From contig JANQQW010000070.1 in the NCBI GenBank assembly GCA_028284885.1, positions 1 through 49,519 on the forward strand: 49,519 nt of DNA, given 5' to 3'. Position numbers and translations under genes: made by a program. The notes beneath the pieces were generated by a model, which made no database searches, was not told the DNA's origin, and was given only the letters and a program-made list of their open reading frames with translations. Source of the stretch: Planctomycetaceae bacterium. GTDB lineage: Bacteria; Planctomycetota; Planctomycetia; Planctomycetales; Planctomycetaceae. Positions 9,175 to 18,498 of this stretch are shown one piece after another. The number at the start of each line of letters is the position of its first letter. Position 1 is the first letter of the stretch.

Positions 9175-11820
9175 TCAGTTCCTCTTCGATCGTAGGAGGC
9201 GGCTGGCGACGACGAGCGTCACCAGGTCCTGGAGGCGGTCGCCACGTTGTCGGACTTCGCGAGTCAGCTGGTCGATCTCCGCCCGGTCGCCGAACGACAG
9301 CGGTCGCCCCAACGCGTAGGCAGTCGTCTTGTGAACCAAGGCGCGGACTAACTGGTCTTGTCGGCTCACGAGCAGGTACCGCTTCAGGCCGTCCATGCCG
9401 GCCAGTGGCTGTGTGTTGAACAACTCCGACGTGGCGTCCACGGGTTTTCCGGCGATGGTCGTCCGATAGGACCCTAGGGCGTCGTAGTTCTCGAACGCGA
9501 TTCCCCACGGGTCGATCCGCGCGTGACACGACGAGCAAGCGGGCTTGTCGCGATGGTTCGCGATCCGCTCCTTCAGCGTCATCTGGAGAATGGCCGGGTC
9601 CGTCAGGTCGACTTCCGGAACGTTGGGCGGCGGCGGGGGCGGCGGGTCGTTCAGGACACGCTCCAACAACCAGACCCCCCGCTTGAGTGGATGCGAGTCC
9701 TCGCCGTCGGAGTTCATCGCGAGCACGGCCGCGCACGTCAGCAGTCCGCCGCGATGCCGGTCCGGCGTGACGTCCACGCGGCGGAAGTGCGGGCCGTGCA
9801 CGCCCGACAGTCCGTAGTGCGCCGCCAACCGCTCGTTCACGACGACGTAGTCGCTGTGCAGGAAGTCGAGAACGCTGTTGTTCTCTCGCAACACCTCCCG
9901 GAAGAAGGCGACCGGCTCGGCCCGCATCGCCTCCTTCAACTCGGTGTCGGTCACGTGGTCCGTGCTCTCCAACCCTTCGAGGCCGAGCCACTGTTCGACG
10001 AAGTGCAGCGCGAACCGCTCGGCTCGCGGGTCCGCCAGCATTCGTCGGACCTGTGTCTCCAGAACCTCGGGGTCTTCGAGCCGACCCTGTCGTGCCGCTT
10101 GGAGCAGTTCCTCGTCCGGCAGGCTGGACCACAGGAAGAAGGCGATCCGCGTGGCCCACTCCGTGTCGCCGACCGTCGTCTCGTCATCCGACTCCTCGGA
10201 TCGTCGCTCGACGAGGTACAGGAACTCCGGTGTCGCGAGAACCGTCGCCAACACCTCGACCATGGCCCCCTCGAAGGACTCGAACTGCGGCCGGTACTGC
10301 TCGAGGAGAGCGAGGAACGGGTCCACTTCCGACGGAGTGACCGGACGGCACCACGCCCGTTCCATGAAGGCGGTCAGCACCTCGCGGCCGTACTTCGCCT
10401 CGTCGCCTCGGTTCTCGCTGGCGAAGAAGATCCTCGTGTGGGAGGCCGGGGGCCACTCCTCGTAGTGCGGGGCCGTGACGTCTACGTAGTCGACGTGAAT
10501 CCGCAAAGGCTCGTCGCCGCGACCGGTCCCGGCGTTCGAGACGGTCTGAACCGTCAACAGTTCGTCGCGGCGGGGAAACGTCACCTTGTTCTTGCGGAAC
10601 GGGTTCCGCGGAATCTCGCTGAGCGGGACGTCGAACTGGACGAACGCCGGTTCGTCGGCGGAGGCCGTGACCGGGAGGTCGCGTTCGCTGACGGTCTCGG
10701 AGAAGTTGGCGTTGTTGCTGGTGTGTGCTCCGAAGACGAGTCGCAGCCGCGGGTACTCCGTCGGGTTTCGCGTCGTTCGTCCGGCGCGAACGCGGACACG
10801 CATGATGCCGCCGTCCGGCAGGTGGTTTCCGAGGTTGAGGCGGAGGCGGTCGTTCGCACCGAACACCATCACCGCCGACGACGGCTCTGGCGACTCCGGG
10901 CTTCCCTCGACCGGGGACAGGTTCCAGTTCAGCCCGGACGACTGCAGCCCACGTCCCGTGTCCCGGTCGACGAGATGCTGGCGACGCGCGTGCTTCGTAC
11001 CTTCTCCCTCGTCGCGGTCGAAGAACTTCGCCTTCGGGTTGTCCGCCGCCTCGTCCATCACGTCCCGCATCGACACCACGTAGCGAACCGGTGTCGGACG
11101 CTCACCGAGGACGACCACCTTCCCGAGCGCCTCCAGCCCGATGGTCCGGTAGGTCTCGAACTGGCTCGCCGACATCTGCAGCGTCTCGGAACTGTTCTTC
11201 AGCCCGTCCTCGGAGACGGCCTCGGGCGGCAACTTCGCCGCGAACTCGTAGGGCAGCCCCAGAAGGTCCTGAAGAGCGTACTGGTACTCGTACCGCGTCA
11301 TGCGTCGGAAGGACGAGTGCCCTCCCCGACCACGACGGAGAACGGACGCCTTCTCGAGTTGCCGACTCATCCAGCCGGTCGCCTTCGCTCGCACTTCGTC
11401 GGCGAGTCCGGGTTCCCCTTCGGGCGGCATCTCGCCGTTGCTCAGGGCACCGAACACCTCGAGCCAGCGGTCGACGTCCTTGCCGGTCAGCAGGTCGGGG
11501 CTCAACGTGTCCACGCGAAGCCCCCCTTCCGCCGTCTCGGGCCCGTGGCAGGTCACGCAGGACCGGGCGAAGACCGGGGCGACGTGCTTCCGAAAGCCGG
11601 CGAGGTCCGCTTCGAGTGAGTCGGCGGAGGTCCCGGTCGCCGACCGCGGTTTCGTGTCGGTCAGCATCGTGGAACGCGACAGTCCGACTTCGCGTGCAGC
11701 CGACAGCGGCGGAAGCTCCTGTGACCGCACCTGGTCGTCGCCGCGCAGGACGGCCGCGCTCGCGAGGCAGAGACACGTAAACCCGGCGTGCGAAAGGCCA
11801 CTGCGAAGGGAGTCGGACAC
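9175..11820 (-). CDS. DUF1592-family c-type cytochrome protein (PSD1 / DUF1587-1595-1592-1588-1585)
   Basis: A large secreted protein of about 881 residues. Near the N-terminus a planctomycete cytochrome-c-like domain carries a heme motif CVTCH with HGPETAEGGLRVDT after it. DUF1587 (MTRYEYQYALQDLLGL), DUF1595, DUF1592 (ERRSEE...ATRIAFFLWSSLPDEELL), DUF1588 (GGLLTCAAVLAMNSDGEDSHPLKRGVWLLE) and DUF1585 then follow. A second CxxCH (CSSCHARIDPWG) lies in the DUF1588 part. A redox role with the DUF1552 partner is inferred. The GTG at 11820 is preferred over an upstream in-frame start at 11913 because it opens a signal-like segment; the start is not certain. A TACAAT-like -10 box lies at 11859-11864 on this strand. 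Confidence 0.92.
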   Translation of the reverse strand: MSDSLRSGLSHAGFTCLCLASAAVLRGDDQVRSQELPPLSAAREVGLSRSTMLTDTKPRSATGTSADSLEADLAGFRKHVAPVFARSCVTCHGPETAEGGLRVDTLSPDLLTGKDVDRWLEVFGALSNGEMPPEGEPGLADEVRAKATGWMSRQLEKASVLRRGRGGHSSFRRMTRYEYQYALQDLLGLPYEFAAKLPPEAVSEDGLKNSSETLQMSASQFETYRTIGLEALGKVVVLGERPTPVRYVVSMRDVMDEAADNPKAKFFDRDEGEGTKHARRQHLVDRDTGRGLQSSGLNWNLSPVEGSPESPEPSSAVMVFGANDRLRLNLGNHLPDGGIMRVRVRAGRTTRNPTEYPRLRLVFGAHTSNNANFSETVSERDLPVTASADEPAFVQFDVPLSEIPRNPFRKNKVTFPRRDELLTVQTVSNAGTGRGDEPLRIHVDYVDVTAPHYEEWPPASHTRIFFASENRGDEAKYGREVLTAFMERAWCRPVTPSEVDPFLALLEQYRPQFESFEGAMVEVLATVLATPEFLYLVERRSEESDDETTVGDTEWATRIAFFLWSSLPDEELLQAARQGRLEDPEVLETQVRRMLADPRAERFALHFVEQWLGLEGLESTDHVTDTELKEAMRAEPVAFFREVLRENNSVLDFLHSDYVVVNERLAAHYGLSGVHGPHFRRVDVTPDRHRGGLLTCAAVLAMNSDGEDSHPLKRGVWLLERVLNDPPPPPPPNVPEVDLTDPAILQMTLKERIANHRDKPACSSCHARIDPWGIAFENYDALGSYRTTIAGKPVDATSELFNTQPLAGMDGLKRYLLVSRQDQLVRALVHKTTAYALGRPLSFGDRAEIDQLTREVRQRGDRLQDLVTLVVASRLLRSKRN

Positions 11821-12012
11821 GTTGAACTCGTCGGTGGGAAGACGGGGCGGGTGACGTGATTGTATACGACGGGAAGCACGGAGGGAGGGATTCTTCGCCG
11901 AAGGAAGTCCCAAGAGTTCGGTGGTGCGCTGTGACCCGTTGTCGTCCGCCGCGGTTGTCCAGAGCGTCGGTTCGCGGCATCATCGACGCCCCGACATCTC
12001 TTGGGGAACCTC

Positions 12013-12924
12013 ATGATTCGCAGAGCTGCGCTCCTGGTTGCCGGCCTCACAGTCGTCTCGCTGAGCCTCGCCGTCCGGACCGTGGCCGCGGAACCGCTCC
12101 CCGTGTGGCCCGAACTCGCTCCGGGGGAGACGGAGCGCGGAGTCGGGCAGGCTCTCCCGCATCGTCCGGACGAGAAACCGCCCGTCACGCGAATCGTCAA
12201 CGTCAGGCGTCCGACCCTCGAGGTGTTCCTCCCGGACGAGCCGAACGGCACGGGGATTCTCGTTCTCCCCGGCGGGGGCTTTGGCAAGGTCGTCCCCGAC
12301 AAGGAGGGCTCCGAGGCCGCCCCGTGGCTGAACCGGATGGGCATCGCCACCTTCGTCCTTCGTTACCGAACCAACGAGGCGAACGCTCCCGGAGAACCTG
12401 CTTGGAAGCGGCCCCTCCAAGACGCCCAGCGGTCGCTCCGGTTGATCCGCAGCCGGGCCGAAGAGTGGAATCTCGAAGGCGACCGCGTCGGTGTGCTCGC
12501 CTTCTCCGCTGGTGGACAGGTCGGGGCAGTACTGCACGACGCGGCGAAGCCGGCCTACGAGCCGATCGACCGAGTCGACACCGAGTCCGCACGTCCGAGC
12601 TTCTCGCTGCTGATCTACCCGTGGCGAGTTCTCGACGGCACGTCGGAGAAGTTGATCGCGCCGATTCGCCTGACGAAGGACGCACCGCCCGCCTTCCTCG
12701 TCCATACGCACGACGACCAGTCCTCGTCGCTCGGCAGCGTTCTGATCTACGCCGCCCTCAAGCGGAACGGCGTCCCCGCGGAGCTGCACGTCTACGGCAA
12801 CGGTGGACACGGCTACGGAATGCGACCTGTGCCCGGTTCGAACGTCGGCACGTGGCCCGACCGCGCCGGCGACTGGCTCGTCCGCCGCGGCCTCGCGCGG
12901 AAGTCGGATGCGGAGACTCCGTAG
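12013..12924 (+). CDS. Secreted alpha/beta hydrolase (acetylxylan esterase / BD-FAE-like)
   Basis: A signal peptide (about residues 1-25, ending VAAEP) precedes an alpha/beta hydrolase fold. Visible elements are the LPGGGFGKVVPDKEG oxyanion-hole region, the nucleophile elbow LAFSAGG with Ser-165 (the usual first Gly of GxSxG is Ala), an acid in HTHDD and the catalytic His in GGHGYGM. This matches esterases that remove acyl groups from plant or algal polysaccharides. The ATG at 12013 is chosen over an in-frame TTG at 12001 because it starts the signal peptide. The 192-bp gap upstream is shared with the divergent DUF1592 gene. Substrate is unknown; the downstream fuconate dehydratase hints at sugar catabolism. 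Confidence 0.88.
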   Translation: MIRRAALLVAGLTVVSLSLAVRTVAAEPLPVWPELAPGETERGVGQALPHRPDEKPPVTRIVNVRRPTLEVFLPDEPNGTGILVLPGGGFGKVVPDKEGSEAAPWLNRMGIATFVLRYRTNEANAPGEPAWKRPLQDAQRSLRLIRSRAEEWNLEGDRVGVLAFSAGGQVGAVLHDAAKPAYEPIDRVDTESARPSFSLLIYPWRVLDGTSEKLIAPIRLTKDAPPAFLVHTHDDQSSSLGSVLIYAALKRNGVPAELHVYGNGGHGYGMRPVPGSNVGTWPDRAGDWLVRRGLARKSDAETP

Positions 12925-13052
12925 TCGGGGGGACCGCCGACGACGGCGGGCCAACTCCAACCAACTCCGGTGCGACCGACGAGAACGGCGAGGCAACGTG
13001 CTTTGGAAGACGCCGCAGACGTGCACCGAGACGACCAAGAGCGAGGTTGACG

Positions 13053-14390
13053 ATGACAGTCACGATCACCGCGGCCGAGGTCGTCGACCTCCGCGTGCCG
13101 ACGTCCGACCAGATGCTGGGATCGGACCCGTTCCACAAGGAACCCGACTACTCGTCGGCCTTGCTTCGTCTGCAGACGGACAGCGGCCTCACGGGAACAT
13201 CCGTGGTGTTCACGGTCGGGGCCGGAACGGACTGGATCTGCCACGGCATCCGCGACCTGTGCCAGCTCGTCGTCGGCACGAGCCTGGACGAGTTCTCCGC
13301 CGCCCCGGGCCGCCTCCACCGACGACTGGTCGACCACCACCAGCTGCGATGGCTGCACGACGGCGTGTTCCGCATGGCGGCCGGTGCCGTCCTGAACGCG
13401 ATGTGGGACCTGTGGGCCAAGTCCGAGGAGAAGCCGCTGTGGAAGCTGCTCGTCGACTTGGAACCGGAGTTCGTGGCGGACTGCATCGACTGGCGGAACA
13501 TCGGTGACGCCCTCACGCGCGACGAGGCGGTGGCGATTCTGCAAGAGCGTCGGTCGGACGTGGGCCGTCGCGAGAACGCGATGGCCGAGCGGGGGCCGAA
13601 AGCTTACTGCACCGCCGGATGGCTCGGACTGAGCGACGAGCAGATCCTCGCGACGATCCGGAAACTGCAGGGGCTCGGGTTCGACGCGTTCAAGTTGAAG
13701 GTCGGGCAGGACTCGGACCGGGACGTGGAACGGATTCGGTTCATGCGAGCGGCCGTCGGCGACGACGGCGACCTCATGGTCGACGCGAACCAGTACTGGG
13801 GCCTCGCCGAGGCGAAGGAACACGTCGAACGTTACCGCCCCTTCGGCCTGAAGTGGGTCGAGGAGCCGATCGCCCGCGACGACGTGCTGGGATACGTCGA
13901 GTTGTCCGAGACGTTCGCCGACGCCGACTTCGCCTTCGCGTGTGGTGAGCAGGCCGCCTCGCCCGTCATCTTCAAGCAGCTCTTGAAGAGCGGCGCCATC
14001 GGGTACTGCCAGATCGACGCCGTCCGCGTCGCGGGGGTCAACGACGTGATGGCCGTCGTCCTGATGGCGGCGAAGTTCGGCGTGCCCGTCTGCCCGCACG
14101 GCGGCGGGATCGCCCTCTGCAACATGATCGTCCACTACGGACTGTGGGACCAGATCACCGTCTCGGGCCACTCGGAGACGCAGCTCGTCGAGTACATCGA
14201 CTTCCTGCAGGAGTCGGTGGAGCACCCGGTCGAGGTCCGCGACGGTTGCTACGTCACGCCGACCGTGCCCGGCTGGGGGCTCGAGTTCCGGCCGGACTTC
14301 GTCGAGCAGCACCGGTTTCCGGACGGACCGGTCTGGCGCGACCGCGTTCCCGAGAAGAAGGGAGCGACCTACGAGGTCCCCGTGGACTAG
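13053..14390 (+). CDS. Enolase superfamily protein, probable L-fuconate dehydratase
   Basis: A 445-residue mandelate racemase-type enolase with the layout of L-fuconate dehydratase, which converts L-fuconate to 2-keto-3-deoxy-L-fuconate in non-phosphorylative fucose catabolism. The KxK catalytic pair is Lys-214/Lys-216 in FKLKVGQ. The metal ligands lie in VDANQYW, WVEEPI and GEQAASP, and the catalytic His-containing CPHGGGIAL is intact. The family-specific N-terminal VVDLRVPTS...GSDPFHKEPDYS and the YCTAGWLG segment match the FucD/ENOSF1 group well. The ATG at 13053 gives the usual start. It follows the hydrolase by 128 bp without other coding sequence. Confidence 0.92.
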   Translation: MTVTITAAEVVDLRVPTSDQMLGSDPFHKEPDYSSALLRLQTDSGLTGTSVVFTVGAGTDWICHGIRDLCQLVVGTSLDEFSAAPGRLHRRLVDHHQLRWLHDGVFRMAAGAVLNAMWDLWAKSEEKPLWKLLVDLEPEFVADCIDWRNIGDALTRDEAVAILQERRSDVGRRENAMAERGPKAYCTAGWLGLSDEQILATIRKLQGLGFDAFKLKVGQDSDRDVERIRFMRAAVGDDGDLMVDANQYWGLAEAKEHVERYRPFGLKWVEEPIARDDVLGYVELSETFADADFAFACGEQAASPVIFKQLLKSGAIGYCQIDAVRVAGVNDVMAVVLMAAKFGVPVCPHGGGIALCNMIVHYGLWDQITVSGHSETQLVEYIDFLQESVEHPVEVRDGCYVTPTVPGWGLEFRPDFVEQHRFPDGPVWRDRVPEKKGATYEVPVD

Positions 14391-14411
14391 CGTCGGCCGG
14401 CATGGCGTGCG

Positions 14412-14624
14412 CTACAGGCCGGGGTAGACGAACGGGGCCAGCGGCGAGGCGGCGAACCACGCCACCGCGCTCAGCAGCAGCAGCGCCAGCACGATGGGGA
14501 CCAGCCACCACTTCCTCTCCTGCAGCAGGAACTCCACGAACTCGCGCAACAGGCCTGGCTGGTTTGGTGGTTCGGAACCGCCCGCGGCCGGTTCGCGTGA
14601 CTCGTCTCGTGGCCGCTCATCCAC
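14412..14624 (-). CDS. DUF5989 family small membrane protein (SxtK-like)
   Basis: A 70-residue protein with a hydrophilic start, a LLREFVEFLLQERKWWLVPI segment, one transmembrane helix and the ending PLAPFVYPGL, as in DUF5989 proteins. Members are typically encoded next to a NodU/CmcH carbamoyltransferase and an SxtJ-like protein, as here: the stop of the carbamoyltransferase-SxtJ gene and this start are only about 4 bp apart. From memory of the saxitoxin clusters, this is the position of sxtK. A membrane helper role for the carbamoyltransferase is inferred. Confidence 0.85.
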   Translation of the reverse strand: MDERPRDESREPAAGGSEPPNQPGLLREFVEFLLQERKWWLVPIVLALLLLSAVAWFAASPLAPFVYPGL

Positions 14625-14628
14625 GTCG

Positions 14629-16863
14629 TCAGTACCGTCGCGAGTAGTCTTTCGCCGTGCGTTCCCCGGTTCGCTTCGTCCAGTAGGAGGACTTCGACGG
14701 ATCGAATCGTCGTCGAAGCGGGTCGTGCCCGAGCAAGCGTAGCAGCCCGGCGACCGGCACGACCACGAAGACGTAGGTCGCCGTCAGCAGCACCGTCGAG
14801 AGCGTCCGGGCGATCGGAGCCGTGAGCAACCTCCACCGGTCGTAGAGTCGGCGAGCCGCGAGTGCCGGTGCGACGGCGGCGACGGCTGACGCCGCGGCGA
14901 CGACCGCAAAGCCCGTGGCCGTGACCGACCAACCGCGCACACCGAATCGCCAGGCGACCAGTCCGCTGACGGCCGCGGCCGCCAGGAAAAGCGTCCGTAC
15001 GAACGCCGGGCTGGGTTCCGCGGGGGACCGAATGAGCGAAGAACCGGGATGCGGTGTCGGCTCGAGCTCCTGAGGCCTCGGCGACGTTGGCTTGTCGGGC
15101 GACCGTTCGACGACGAACCGCTCGAGCACGAGGACGTCGAGGTTCGTCCGCTCGAAGCAGCGAATCGCGTCCCCGGGCGTGCAGACGACCGGTTCGCCAC
15201 GGAGGTTGAAGCTCGTGTTCACGAGCATCGGCGTACTGGTCCGCTGCTCGAACGCACGGAGCAGACGGTGGAACCGTGGGGCCCGCTCGACGTCGACGGT
15301 CTGCAGCCGGGCCGTGCCGTCGACGTGTGTGACTGCCGGAACGGTCGAACTCGGCTCGTCGCGGCGACCCAACCCCGGTCGCCCTCCGGGACGTTCGACC
15401 CGTCGATGCTTGGCGGCCCGAGCGACGAGCAGCATGTACGGGCTCTCGTCGAACCCGTCGGTCTCGAACCACTCGTTCAAGTGCTCGAGCAAGACGGCCG
15501 GTGCGAACGGGCGAAAGTCCTCCCGGAACTTCACGAGCTCGTTCAACCGAGTCCGCGTCTCGGCCCTCCGTGGGTCGGCGAGAATGCTCCGAGCACCGAG
15601 AGCACGCGGACCGAACTCCATCCGGCCTTGGAACCATCCCACGACCGCCCCGTCGTCGATCGCAGCGGCGACCTCGGAGCACAGCGTCTCCTCGTCCGCG
15701 ACGTGCCGAAAGGTGAGTCCCGCCCGCTCCAGTTCGAGACGAATCGTGTCCTCGTCGAACGACGGCCCGAGCCGCGACCCGTGCTGTCGGTCCCCCGGAC
15801 CCGCCGTTCGCGGCTTCCCGAGCAACTGATGCCACGTGAACCACGCCGCCCCGAGTGCTCCGCCGGCGTCGCCTGCGGCCGGTTGGATCCAGACGTGCCG
15901 GAAGGGGCTCTCACGAACGAGCCGACCGTTGGCGACCGCGTTCAACGCCACGCCCCCCGCGAGACAGAGCGAGTCCAACGACGTAACACGGTGCGCGTGC
16001 CGGGCCATCCGCAGGACGATCTCCTCGGCAACGCGTTGAACGGACGCGGCCAGATCCGCTTCACGCTCGGTGACCGGACTCTCGGTGTTCCTGGGCGGAC
16101 CGCCGAAGAGGTCGTGGAACCGAGACGAGGTCGTTCGTCGCCCCGTTGCCAGGTCGAGAAACCGCGGGTCGAGTCGGAACGAGCCGTCGTCCCGCAGATC
16201 GACGATCTCGCTCGTGATCGCTTCGAGGAACCTCGGTTCGCCGTAGGGGGCAAGGCCCATCAGCTTGTACTCGCCCGAGTTCACGCGGAACCCGCAGTAT
16301 TCGGTGAAGGCCGAGTACAACAGGCCCAACGAGTGCGGGAACCGCAGCTCCTCGCGGAGTTCGACGCGGTTGCCCCGGCCGACGCCGACCGTCGCGGTCG
16401 CCCACTCCCCGACGCCGTCGATCGTGAGGATCGCCGCTTCCTCGAACGGCGACGGGAAGAACGCACTGGCCGCGTGCGACTCGTGGTGCTCCGGGTAGAC
16501 GATCGGGACGCGACGGCCCGAGAGAGCTTGCCGCACGGCGTCCGGAACCCGAAGACGCTCGTGTAGCCACTCGGGCACGTTGCGGACGAACGAACGCAAC
16601 CCGAACGGCGACTGGTCGAGCGCGGTTTCCAGGAAGCGGTCGAACTTGAGGAGCGGCTTGTCGTAGAAGGCGACACGATCGACGTCCGACGGAACGAGGT
16701 CGGCCTCCCGGAGACAGTACTCGATCGCGGAAAGGGGGAACCGCGGATCGTGCTTTCGCCGCGTGAACCGTTCTTCCTGCGCCGCGGCGACGACTTCGCC
16801 GTCCACGAGAATCGCCGCGGCCGCGTCGTGGTAGTGGGCGGAGATGCCGAGAATGGCCGTCAC
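14629..16863 (-). CDS. Carbamoyltransferase (NodU/CmcH family) fused to an SxtJ-like membrane domain
   Basis: Residues 1 to about 600 form an O-carbamoyltransferase. It opens with TAILGISAHYHDAAAAILVDGEVVAAAQEERFTRRK, has EHHESHAASAFF and TIDGVGEW in the Kae1-like domain, CLAGGVALN, and the C-terminal nucleotide-binding WFQGRMEFGPRALGARSILADPR. Such enzymes transfer a carbamoyl group from carbamoyl phosphate via carbamoyl-AMP to a hydroxyl. Residues ~610-744 form a separate membrane domain with about four hydrophobic stretches and the ending LLGHDPLRRRFDPSKSSYWTKR, as in the SxtJ family, normally a separate protein. No frameshift is needed for the fusion. The gene diverges from the SGNH hydrolase. 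Confidence 0.92.
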   Translation of the reverse strand: MTAILGISAHYHDAAAAILVDGEVVAAAQEERFTRRKHDPRFPLSAIEYCLREADLVPSDVDRVAFYDKPLLKFDRFLETALDQSPFGLRSFVRNVPEWLHERLRVPDAVRQALSGRRVPIVYPEHHESHAASAFFPSPFEEAAILTIDGVGEWATATVGVGRGNRVELREELRFPHSLGLLYSAFTEYCGFRVNSGEYKLMGLAPYGEPRFLEAITSEIVDLRDDGSFRLDPRFLDLATGRRTTSSRFHDLFGGPPRNTESPVTEREADLAASVQRVAEEIVLRMARHAHRVTSLDSLCLAGGVALNAVANGRLVRESPFRHVWIQPAAGDAGGALGAAWFTWHQLLGKPRTAGPGDRQHGSRLGPSFDEDTIRLELERAGLTFRHVADEETLCSEVAAAIDDGAVVGWFQGRMEFGPRALGARSILADPRRAETRTRLNELVKFREDFRPFAPAVLLEHLNEWFETDGFDESPYMLLVARAAKHRRVERPGGRPGLGRRDEPSSTVPAVTHVDGTARLQTVDVERAPRFHRLLRAFEQRTSTPMLVNTSFNLRGEPVVCTPGDAIRCFERTNLDVLVLERFVVERSPDKPTSPRPQELEPTPHPGSSLIRSPAEPSPAFVRTLFLAAAAVSGLVAWRFGVRGWSVTATGFAVVAAASAVAAVAPALAARRLYDRWRLLTAPIARTLSTVLLTATYVFVVVPVAGLLRLLGHDPLRRRFDPSKSSYWTKRTGERTAKDYSRRY

Positions 16864-16913
16864 GAACGATGGTCACGTTGTCGATTCGGGAGCGAGACCC
16901 TCAGAATAGCGGG

Positions 16914-18431
16914 ATGAACGATGCAGGTTCAGAGACAGGCGACGAAGGGCCGACCGCCTCGACGTCGGCCGCGGTCGAGCGTGGCCGCCGACGCGTCGTG
17001 TTCCGGTGCCTGGCGGTCCTGTTGGGTTTGTCGGTCGTCGTCGCGGTCGAGGGGCTCTGCCGTCTCGCGGGATGGGGACGGCCGGTCGAGCACGACGACC
17101 CGTTCGTCGGCTTCAGCGACGTACACCCGCTGTTCCTCGCCGACCCCGAGTCGGGAGAGTACCGCATCGCACCGTCGCGCCGTCGGTTCTTCGCGGACGA
17201 GTCGTTCCCGCTCCACGAGGGACCGAGGACGCGGCGCGTCTTCGTGCTCGGCGGTTCCACCGTGCAGGGCCGCCCCTACTCGACCGAGACCTCGTTCACG
17301 ACCTTCCTCGAGATCGCGCTGACCGAAGCCCAGCCGCAGTACGACTGGGAGGTCGTGAACTGCGGAGGCATCTCGTACGCCAGCTACCGCCTGCTGCCGG
17401 TCCTCGACGAGTGCCTGGCCTACGAGCCGGACCTCGTCGTCGTCTGCACCGGGCACAACGAGTTCCTCGAAGACCGTTCCTACGGCCACCTGCGAAAGAC
17501 CAGCGGGTGGACGCAGACGCTGCTCTCGCTGCGGACGGTCGTGCTCCTCCGAAAAGCGATGGGGCACGGGCCGGCCCGGCGACCGGTGCTTCCCGCGGAG
17601 ACCGACCCGATCCTCGACTACCGAGAGGGGCTCTCGGCCTACCACCGGGACGAGGTTTGGAGGAACGACGTCGTCGCACACTTCGCCTTCAATTTGCGAA
17701 GGATGGCCGAGACCTGCCGGGACGCTCACGTGCCGCTGCTCTTCGTCCGTCCCCCCTCGAACCTGCGGGACACCCTGCCCTTCAAGTCGGAGCTTCGTGG
17801 CGACCTCGGTGACGAACGACGCCACGCGTTCCACAGGCTGCTCGACGACGCGCGCACGCTGTACGGCAGAGATCCGGACGAGGCGATGCGGTTGCTGGAA
17901 GAGGCGTTGATGATCGACGACGGACACGCCGACGCTTGGTACGAGTACGGCGAGTTGGCGGAGACCCTCGGCCGACTGGGCGAGGCGCGGTCCGCGTACG
18001 TCGAGGCGCGCGACCACGACGTCTGCCCGCTACGGATGATCTCCGCGTTGGAACGAGAACTCGCCAACGCCGCAGTCGAGCACGACGTCCCGCTGTTCGA
18101 CGCCCACGACTGGTTCGAACGGCAGTGCGACGACGGGATCCTCGACTCGTCGCAGCTCGTCGACCACGTGCACCCCTCGATCGAGGGGCACCGTCAGCTC
18201 GCCAACGCGATGGTCCGCTGGTTCGCCGACCTCGGCTTCGTCCGACCTGACCCCGGTTGGGAGAGCCGCGCTGCTCGCGGTCAACGAGCCCACGTCGACG
18301 CGTTGGACGAGATCTACTTCCTCCACGGCCAACGGACTCTGGAGGCCGTGAGGGCGTGGACGCAGGGTCGCGCGGACGGCCCCCCGGTCAAGGAACGGTT
18401 TCCGGACGGCCGCGTCCCGAGTTCCGACTGA
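16914..18431 (+). CDS. SGNH/GDSL-type hydrolase with TPR-like segment
   Basis: A membrane-anchored protein with one N-terminal transmembrane helix (about residues 30-50) and an extracytoplasmic SGNH hydrolase domain. The blocks are visible: VFVLGGSTVQG (nucleophile Ser), NCGGISYASY, CTGHNEF (Asn of block III) and DHVHPSIEG (Asp/His pair). Between blocks III and V, around residues 300-370, an insertion looks like two tetratricopeptide repeats (DEAMRLLEEALMIDDGHADAWYEYGELAETLG). The ATG at 16914 leaves 50 bp to the divergent carbamoyltransferase gene; another ATG at 16869 is in frame. Function with the carbamoyltransferase, for instance as an esterase or acyltransferase on the same glycan or metabolite, is an inference. 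Confidence 0.85.
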   Translation: MNDAGSETGDEGPTASTSAAVERGRRRVVFRCLAVLLGLSVVVAVEGLCRLAGWGRPVEHDDPFVGFSDVHPLFLADPESGEYRIAPSRRRFFADESFPLHEGPRTRRVFVLGGSTVQGRPYSTETSFTTFLEIALTEAQPQYDWEVVNCGGISYASYRLLPVLDECLAYEPDLVVVCTGHNEFLEDRSYGHLRKTSGWTQTLLSLRTVVLLRKAMGHGPARRPVLPAETDPILDYREGLSAYHRDEVWRNDVVAHFAFNLRRMAETCRDAHVPLLFVRPPSNLRDTLPFKSELRGDLGDERRHAFHRLLDDARTLYGRDPDEAMRLLEEALMIDDGHADAWYEYGELAETLGRLGEARSAYVEARDHDVCPLRMISALERELANAAVEHDVPLFDAHDWFERQCDDGILDSSQLVDHVHPSIEGHRQLANAMVRWFADLGFVRPDPGWESRAARGQRAHVDALDEIYFLHGQRTLEAVRAWTQGRADGPPVKERFPDGRVPSSD

Positions 18432-18498
18432 GTGGTTGCCGCGCGGCCGGGCGGTTACGCTCGACCGCGATTCGAGAAGCCAAGTTCGGGAGTGTCCG

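Noticed and set aside
7718-10159. Minus-strand open frame of 813 codons over the DUF1552/DUF1592 pair
   Set aside because: It is a shadow of both genes in another frame, with Arg-rich low-complexity content.
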